Positions 7,673 to 11,904 of a stretch of DNA of 11,904 nucleotides are shown here, piece by piece (positions within the stretch are counted from its first letter, which is position 1; each line of letters opens with the position of its first letter). Below the pieces are notes generated by a model. It searched no databases and had not been told where the DNA came from. It was given only the letters and a program-made list of their open reading frames with translations. Both the position numbers and the translations under genes were made by a program. This stretch comes from Desulfuromonadaceae bacterium. Its GTDB lineage: Bacteria; Desulfobacterota; Desulfuromonadia; Desulfuromonadales; SZUA-401. Location of the stretch: the NCBI GenBank assembly GCA_003246035.1, contig QKBP01000004.1, positions 1 through 11,904 on the forward strand, read 5' to 3'.

Positions 7673-8269
7673 TTGTCACAGGGGGGATACTGTGATCTGG
7701 TCGATGATGACGACCGGGTCATCGGGACGGCCCTGCGACAGGATTGCCACGGCAATCCGGCGCTGATCCATCGCGCTGTACATGTGCTGGTCTTCAACCG
7801 TTGTGGCGACCTGCTTCTGCAGAAGCGTGCCGACCACAAGCTGATCCAGCCCGCACGCTGGGACTCCAGTGTCGGTGGACATCTCGAGGTCGGCGAAGGG
7901 TACCGGGAAGCCGCACTTCGGGAAACGGCCGAGGAGATCGGGGTGGACCAGGTCCCTCTGACACTGCTATACCGGTCCCGACTTAGAAACGACGTCGAAG
8001 CGGAGAATATTGCAACATATTTGGCGTGCCACGATGGCCCCTTTCGTTTCCCGCCGTCGGAGATCAGCGCACTTCGTTTCTGGACGCCTTTCGAAATCGA
8101 GGCCGCACTCGGCGGGGGCACGTTGACCCCCAATTTCGAAGACGAATGGCGGATGTTCAAGGAATGGCAGCGCCGCTATGCGTCGCCCTCTGCTAAGCCG
8201 CTTGGAGTATGCGCCGGGGATTCTTTCCCCAACTTTTTTGCCGGGTTCATAGAAGAGGATATGCCTTAA
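7673..8269 (+). CDS. Nudix hydrolase (YfcD / IPP-isomerase-like subgroup), TTG start
   Basis: Nudix-superfamily protein, 198 residues. The Nudix box is perfect: residues 69-91 fit G-x5-E-x7-RE-U-x-EE-x-G-U, with Glu75, Arg83, Glu84, Glu87 and Glu88 as the metal-binding core. The upstream part (CDLVDDDDRVIGTALR, HRAVHVLVFNRCGDLLLQKR, WDSSVGGHLEVGE) resembles the YfcD/isopentenyl-diphosphate-isomerase-like Nudix proteins. However, the overall pattern fits a hydrolase, and the substrate is unknown. No ATG occurs in frame before the Nudix box; TTG 7673 is preceded by AGGGGG about six bases away, inside the end of the DUF2148 gene, so a TTG start and translational coupling are likely. A roughly 20-residue tail (GVCAGDSFPNFFAGFIEEDMP) follows the conserved domain. 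Confidence 0.88.
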   Translation: MSQGGYCDLVDDDDRVIGTALRQDCHGNPALIHRAVHVLVFNRCGDLLLQKRADHKLIQPARWDSSVGGHLEVGEGYREAALRETAEEIGVDQVPLTLLYRSRLRNDVEAENIATYLACHDGPFRFPPSEISALRFWTPFEIEAALGGGTLTPNFEDEWRMFKEWQRRYASPSAKPLGVCAGDSFPNFFAGFIEEDMP

Positions 8270-8273
8270 AACT

Positions 8274-8322
8274 AGGCATGTCCTCGGGCAACTGCCCATG
8301 CAATGGGCAGCTTGGGACGCCT
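8274..8322. repeat. compound inverted repeat with perfect 8-bp dyad CTGCCCAT-GCA-ATGGGCAG
   Basis: The core (8292-8310) is an uninterrupted 8-bp inverted repeat around a 3-base centre. Flanking arms extend it: GTCC (8280-8283) pairs with GGAC (8315-8318), and AGGC (8274-8277) pairs with GCCT (8319-8322). As RNA it would be a long interrupted hairpin just after the Nudix stop; as DNA the core is a 17-19 bp operator-like dyad about 140 bases before the expected glnB transcription start. There is no T-run, so it is not a canonical terminator. Confidence 0.55.
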
Positions 8323-8323
8323 T

Positions 8324-8356
8324 CCACCTCAAAAGTCTTGTTGTTACATGAGGTGG
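8324..8356. repeat. second inverted repeat CCACCTCA ... TGAGGTGG
   Basis: A perfect 8-bp inverted repeat (8324-8331 and 8349-8356) around 17 bases begins two bases after the first dyad. No T-run follows. Together the two structures fill the upstream half of the 245-base gap between the Nudix gene and glnB. The role is unknown: RNA 3' end processing or termination of the upstream unit, or regulator binding for the glnB promoter. Confidence 0.5.
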
Positions 8357-8415
8357 GCGGGTGCAACGTTTCGACTTTACGAGCATCTAAGGATTTTTGT
8401 CTGCGCTCAAGTTTT

Positions 8416-8431
8416 TGGCAGAATCCTTGCT
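8416..8431 (+). promoter_or_regulatory. sigma-54 (RpoN) promoter of glnB-glnA
   Basis: TGGCAG-AATCC-TTGCT fits the RpoN -24/-12 consensus (TGGCAC-N5-TTGCA/T): the invariant GG (8417-8418) and GC (8429-8430) are twelve bases apart. Transcription would start near 8442, giving a leader of about 70 bases before glnB. That leader can form a small nested hairpin (GTCGT 8442-8446 with ACGAC 8478-8482, enclosing GCCC/GGGC). Sigma-54 control is well known for glnB/glnA genes and implies an NtrC-type activator binding upstream. Confidence 0.8.
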
Positions 8432-8475
8432 GATATAGAGCGTCGTCTTTGTCATCGGTGCCCCCACGGGCCTAA

Positions 8476-8853
<378 letters not shown>

Positions 8854-8936
8854 TTTCTTAGCCGTTAGCCCGTTTGAAGGCCCGGCAGTTTAAGGGCGTA
8901 ATGAATAGCTCCACAAAACCCTATAGGGAGGATGGA

Positions 8937-10346
8937 ATGACCCCGAAAGAAGTAATCAAGTTTGCTCAAGACAACGAAATCCAGATGATCGATTTCAAGT
9001 TTCTCGATTTCGTTGGCATTTGGCAGCACTTCAGCCAACCGATCTCCGAGCTGAGTGAAGACTCTTTTGAAGAAGGCCTCGGCTTTGACGGCTCTTCGAT
9101 TCGTGGTTGGCAGCCGATTCACCAGTCGGACATGCTGCTGATGCCCGATCCGACTACCGCCAAGATCGATCCCTTCGTCAAGTGGCCCACCCTGAGCATC
9201 ATCTGCAATATCGTGGATCCTCTCACCCGCGAGGGTTACAGCCGCGACCCGCGCTACATTGCTCAGAAGGCCGAAGCCTACCTGAAGTCTACCGGTATCG
9301 GCGACACCTGCTACTTCGGCCCGGAGCCGGAGTTCTTTGTCTTTGATAACGTGCAGTTCGAGTGCACCTCCAACAGCTCCTTCCACCTCGTCGACTCCAA
9401 GGAAGGCGTCTGGAACTCGGGCGCGGATGAGATGCCGAACCTCGGTTACAAGCCGGCTCACAAGGGCGGTTACTTCCCGGTTGCTCCGACCGACTCGCTG
9501 ATCGACCTGCGTAACGAGATGGTCGACGAGCTTCAGAAGGTCGGCATGCGCATCGAAGCATCGCACCACGAAGTTGCCACCGGCGGCCAGTGCGAGATCG
9601 ACATGCGCTTCGATTCGCTGCTCGCCATGGGTGACACCCTGCAGTGGTTCAAGTACATCATCCGTAACGTGGCTTTCCGCAACGGCAAAACCGTGACCTT
9701 CATGCCGAAGCCCCTGTTCGGCGACAACGGCTCGGGTATGCACTGCCACCAGTCGATCTGGAAAGACGGCAAAAACCTCTTCGCCGGTGACGGTTACGGC
9801 GGTCTCTCCAAGACCGCGCTCTACTACATCGGTGGTATCATCAAGCACGCCAAGGCGATCAACGCTTTCACCAACCCGAGCACCAACTCGTACAAGCGTC
9901 TGGTTCCCGGTTACGAGGCTCCGGTCAACCTGGCCTACTCGAACCGCAACCGTTCGGCGGCGATCCGTATCCCCAATGCCTCCAACGAGAAGGGCCGTCG
10001 TATCGAGTGTCGTTTCCCCGACCCGAGCTGCAACGGTTACCTCGCCTTTGCCGCCATGCTGATGGCTGGCCTCGACGGTATCGAGAACAAGATCGATCCG
10101 GGGCAGCCGGTCGACAAGGACCTCTACGGTCTCTCCCCCGAAGAGCTCAAGGACATCCCGAGCGTCGCCGGTTCGCTCAGCGAGGCGCTCGAGGCTCTGG
10201 AAGCCGATCACGACTTCCTCCTCAAGGGCGACGTCTTCACCCAAGACGTTATCGACATGTGGCTCGACTACAAGCGTGAAAACGAAGTGGATCCGGTCCG
10301 TATGCGCCCGGTGCCCCTCGAGTTCCAGCTTTACTTCGACTGCTAA
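8937..10346 (+). CDS. glnA: glutamine synthetase type I
   Basis: Ammonia-assimilating glutamine synthetase (glutamate + NH3 + ATP to glutamine), a cytoplasmic dodecamer, 469 residues as expected for GSI. ATG 8937 is set by GGGAGG (8926-8931) and by the family-typical start [20 protein letters not shown]; an upstream TTG at 8874 would add 21 unusual residues. Seen in order: the beta-grasp loop [10 protein letters not shown] (49-58), metal-binding GPEPEFF (Glu130, Glu132) and CEID (Glu220), the active-site region [10 protein letters not shown] (His269), the Glu327 flap in [19 protein letters not shown] (Arg339), and [10 protein letters not shown] (Glu357). [11 protein letters not shown] places Tyr397 at the adenylylation site of GSI-beta enzymes, so GlnE control is possible. 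Codon use is strikingly biased to C/G third positions compared with neighbours, as expected of a highly expressed gene. It ends just before a strong terminator. Confidence 0.98.
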   Translation: MTPKEVIKFAQDNEIQMIDFKFLDFVGIWQHFSQPISELSEDSFEEGLGFDGSSIRGWQPIHQSDMLLMPDPTTAKIDPFVKWPTLSIICNIVDPLTREGYSRDPRYIAQKAEAYLKSTGIGDTCYFGPEPEFFVFDNVQFECTSNSSFHLVDSKEGVWNSGADEMPNLGYKPAHKGGYFPVAPTDSLIDLRNEMVDELQKVGMRIEASHHEVATGGQCEIDMRFDSLLAMGDTLQWFKYIIRNVAFRNGKTVTFMPKPLFGDNGSGMHCHQSIWKDGKNLFAGDGYGGLSKTALYYIGGIIKHAKAINAFTNPSTNSYKRLVPGYEAPVNLAYSNRNRSAAIRIPNASNEKGRRIECRFPDPSCNGYLAFAAMLMAGLDGIENKIDPGQPVDKDLYGLSPEELKDIPSVAGSLSEALEALEADHDFLLKGDVFTQDVIDMWLDYKRENEVDPVRMRPVPLEFQLYFDC

Positions 10347-10367
10347 GTCGAAAATCGCTGCGACACG

Positions 10368-10397
10368 AAAAAGGCCCCCGTTTGGGGGCCTTTTTTT
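10368..10397. terminator. bidirectional intrinsic terminator between glnA and the convergent gene
   Basis: GGCCCCC (10373-10379), loop GTTT, GGGGGCC (10384-10390), followed by seven T on the + strand and preceded by five A, which act as the T-run for the - strand. It ends glnB-glnA transcription 21 bases after the glnA stop and also serves the gene ending at 10414. Confidence 0.95.
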
Positions 10398-10413
10398 GTT
10401 CTGTGACAGGGGT

Positions 10414-11895
10414 TCAGCTTGTACCGAGCAGCTCGGCGAGGTCTTCGCTGGGGAGGGGGGTGCCGGGTTGGAGTTTGATCTGCTCCGTTTCGATCCCGCA
10501 CACCTGCAGAAACTTGTGCGCCTCCCTGAGGAGATTCTGCAGTTCGCCGCCCGTGCTCGGCTTGTTGACCGGTTTGTAGACCAGGAAGCGGTCTTCCTGG
10601 GGGAGGTAGAAGACCATGTAGAGCTGTCGACCTCCGTTCTCCTTCAGGACCACGATGTAGGCGGAACAGTACTGGGTCGGATACCCTTCGAGGGTGAGCT
10701 GGGCGTTGCAAATCGACTGGTGCAGTTCGGCGACCTGGTCGATGGATGAGCAAGGGAGTCGTTCGAGGTCCCAGTCGACTCCGAACGTGGCTCCGGCGGG
10801 GGGCGGCTTACGCTGCACGTGAGGGGGGGACGTAGCCGGCTTGCTGGTGTAGCTCGCCGAGGACGCTGACGAGAGCAGCGATCGCCCTGTATTCAGGCGG
10901 CTGCGTGGGCGCTCGGCAGGGCTCTCGTCGACGGTTTGCGAAAGGCGTTGCTCCAGCTCTTCGACCTTGCGCAGGGCTTTGGCGTTTTCCGATTTGAGCC
11001 GGCGGATTTCACGCTGTGCGTCTTCGGCGCTTTGCTCGGCCATTTCAAGGTCGTGTTTAAGGTCCTTGAGTTTTTCGGCGTTAGCTTCGGCAGCACGTCT
11101 GTTTTTCTCGGCGTTTTTCAGATCGGCGGAGAGATTTTCGTTTTCTTTCGTAAGGTCTTCAAGAGCACTCTCCAACTCTCCCAAACGTTCTTCGAGCTCT
11201 GCGATCCGTTTCTTATCCTTGGGGTCCGAGACAACTTTGACTGCGGGTTTGCTTTCACCTTGCGAGGCGGGCGCGGTTGGTTTGGGTTGCGATTCAACCT
11301 TCTCGGTCGGTTGCTCCTTAACCGGTGGGGGCTTGTGCGGTGCAGGTTTGCTCTCTTTTGGGGATGAAGAAGGGATCTTGTCGGTCGATGTCGGCGATAC
11401 CCTCAGTTCGCGACCTGGTTGGGGCGGTTTTTTGCCGTGAAGCAGTGCCTCGACGTGGTCGAAGAGCCGTTCCCTCTGTTCATCGCATAGGTCTTCGGCA
11501 AGCAGCTTCTGATAGGAAGCGCGGGCCGAGTTGTAGCGGTTGCGTTCATCGCGCGGAAGTTTGGCGAGTTGCTGCTCGCTGGCCTCCAGTAGGTCATGGT
11601 CCTCAAGGTAGGCAGCCTGGTTTTCAAGGGCGGTGAGGTTGGCGCTCCGTTCCAGTTGCAGCTTCTTGGCCTTGGCTGGAGTCATGAGCACAGGGACGTC
11701 CTGCAGGACCACTTCGAGCATGGCCGGGCTGAACTTGAGGTTGACCGGGTCGAGGGAGAAGCCGAGACCCCGAAGCAGGTCGAGCCCGGTTTTGAGTTGC
11801 GGGCTCGGGTCACCGATGTTGCGGGTCTCCGGATCGACACGGTAGATCAGGCCTCGCTTGATCTCACGGGCGTAGACGGCAAAGTAGATTTCCAT
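10414..11895 (-). CDS. unrecognised protein with Pro/Lys-rich linker and long central coiled coil; start may lie beyond the window
   Basis: I do not recognise this protein and assign no function. From ATG 11895 it is 493 residues. Residues 1-154 form an apparently globular, helix-rich N-terminal part beginning MEIYFAVYAREIKRGLIYRV. Residues 155-225 are a low-complexity Pro/Lys/Ser/Glu linker. Residues 226-322 are a strongly predicted coiled coil with regular Leu/Ile/Ala heptad spacing and many Glu/Lys (IAELEERLGELESALEDL). Residues 323-370 are a second Ser/Pro-rich linker. Residues 371-493 form a second globular domain with beta-like stretches (AYIVVLKENGGRQLYMVFYL, DRFLVYKPV). No signal peptide or membrane segment is visible, so it appears cytoplasmic. 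No good ribosome binding site precedes ATG 11895 and the frame stays open for the three codons to the edge, so the true start may be further upstream. It converges on glnA and shares its terminator. Similarity to structural-maintenance or kinesin proteins would only reflect the coiled coil. Confidence 0.75.
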   Translation of the reverse strand: MEIYFAVYAREIKRGLIYRVDPETRNIGDPSPQLKTGLDLLRGLGFSLDPVNLKFSPAMLEVVLQDVPVLMTPAKAKKLQLERSANLTALENQAAYLEDHDLLEASEQQLAKLPRDERNRYNSARASYQKLLAEDLCDEQRERLFDHVEALLHGKKPPQPGRELRVSPTSTDKIPSSSPKESKPAPHKPPPVKEQPTEKVESQPKPTAPASQGESKPAVKVVSDPKDKKRIAELEERLGELESALEDLTKENENLSADLKNAEKNRRAAEANAEKLKDLKHDLEMAEQSAEDAQREIRRLKSENAKALRKVEELEQRLSQTVDESPAERPRSRLNTGRSLLSSASSASYTSKPATSPPHVQRKPPPAGATFGVDWDLERLPCSSIDQVAELHQSICNAQLTLEGYPTQYCSAYIVVLKENGGRQLYMVFYLPQEDRFLVYKPVNKPSTGGELQNLLREAHKFLQVCGIETEQIKLQPGTPLPSEDLAELLGTS

Positions 11896-11904
11896 GCCGG
11901 TCTT

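Noticed and set aside
8384..8396. IHF site between the upstream dyads and the sigma-54 promoter
   Set aside because: CATCTAAGGATTT matches only about six of the nine fixed positions of the IHF consensus; too weak to annotate.
8865..10244. 459-residue open frame antisense to the whole of glnA
   Set aside because: It exactly mirrors glnA. The strong C/G third-position bias of a highly expressed gene removes stops on the opposite strand. The translation is low-complexity Val/Arg/Asp/Gly with no domain.
10276..11440. Several + strand frames opposite the coiled-coil gene, Phe/Leu/Ser-rich
   Set aside because: The composition is the reverse image of Lys/Glu coiled-coil codons. The - strand frame is longer, has coherent domain structure and uses the shared terminator.

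Overview
The window (about 58-60% GC by eye, densely coded, few long gaps) looks like chromosomal DNA of a Gram-negative anaerobe. I infer a member of Desulfuromonadales (the Geobacter/Desulfuromonas/Pelobacter relatives). The basis is the combination of a polysaccharide export system with outer-membrane parts, a DUF2148 ferredoxin-domain protein, and a glnB-glnA pair behind a sigma-54 type promoter. No 16S or other taxonomic marker is present, so this placement is an inference.

Region 1 (1-5734, + strand) is the tail of an exopolysaccharide or capsule operon. It holds the cytoplasmic part of a WbpM/CapD-type UDP-sugar 4,6-dehydratase whose frame runs off the left edge, a secreted outer-membrane beta-barrel protein, a short outer-membrane polysaccharide export (OPX) protein, and a Wzc-like polysaccharide co-polymerase fused to a tyrosine autokinase with a Tyr-rich tail. 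Spacings of 26, 28 and 43 bases and good ribosome binding sites support one transcription unit. Together these cover sugar-nucleotide supply, chain-length control and export through the periplasm and outer membrane.

Region 2 (5753-6919, - strand) is a fold-type I PLP aminotransferase, convergent with the kinase gene. It shares a 219-base divergent intergenic region with region 3.

Region 3 (7139-8269, + strand) is a two-gene unit: a DUF2148 ferredoxin-domain protein and a Nudix hydrolase, three bases apart. A good sigma-70-like promoter lies in front.

Region 4 (8270-10397, + strand) is nitrogen assimilation: a structured intergenic region with two perfect inverted repeats, a sigma-54 promoter, glnB (PII) and glnA (type I glutamine synthetase), closed by a strong bidirectional terminator. 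PII keeps its uridylylation Tyr and GlnA keeps its adenylylation Tyr, so covalent control of both is possible.

Region 5 (10414-11895, - strand, convergent with glnA) is a protein I do not recognise, with an N-terminal domain, a Pro/Lys/Ser-rich linker, a long coiled coil and a C-terminal domain. Its frame is open to the right edge.

No mobile elements, CRISPR arrays, tRNA or rRNA genes were seen. Most of the window is orthodox. The points most worth a second look are the dyads upstream of glnB, the short-OPX/beta-barrel pairing, and the unrecognised coiled-coil protein.
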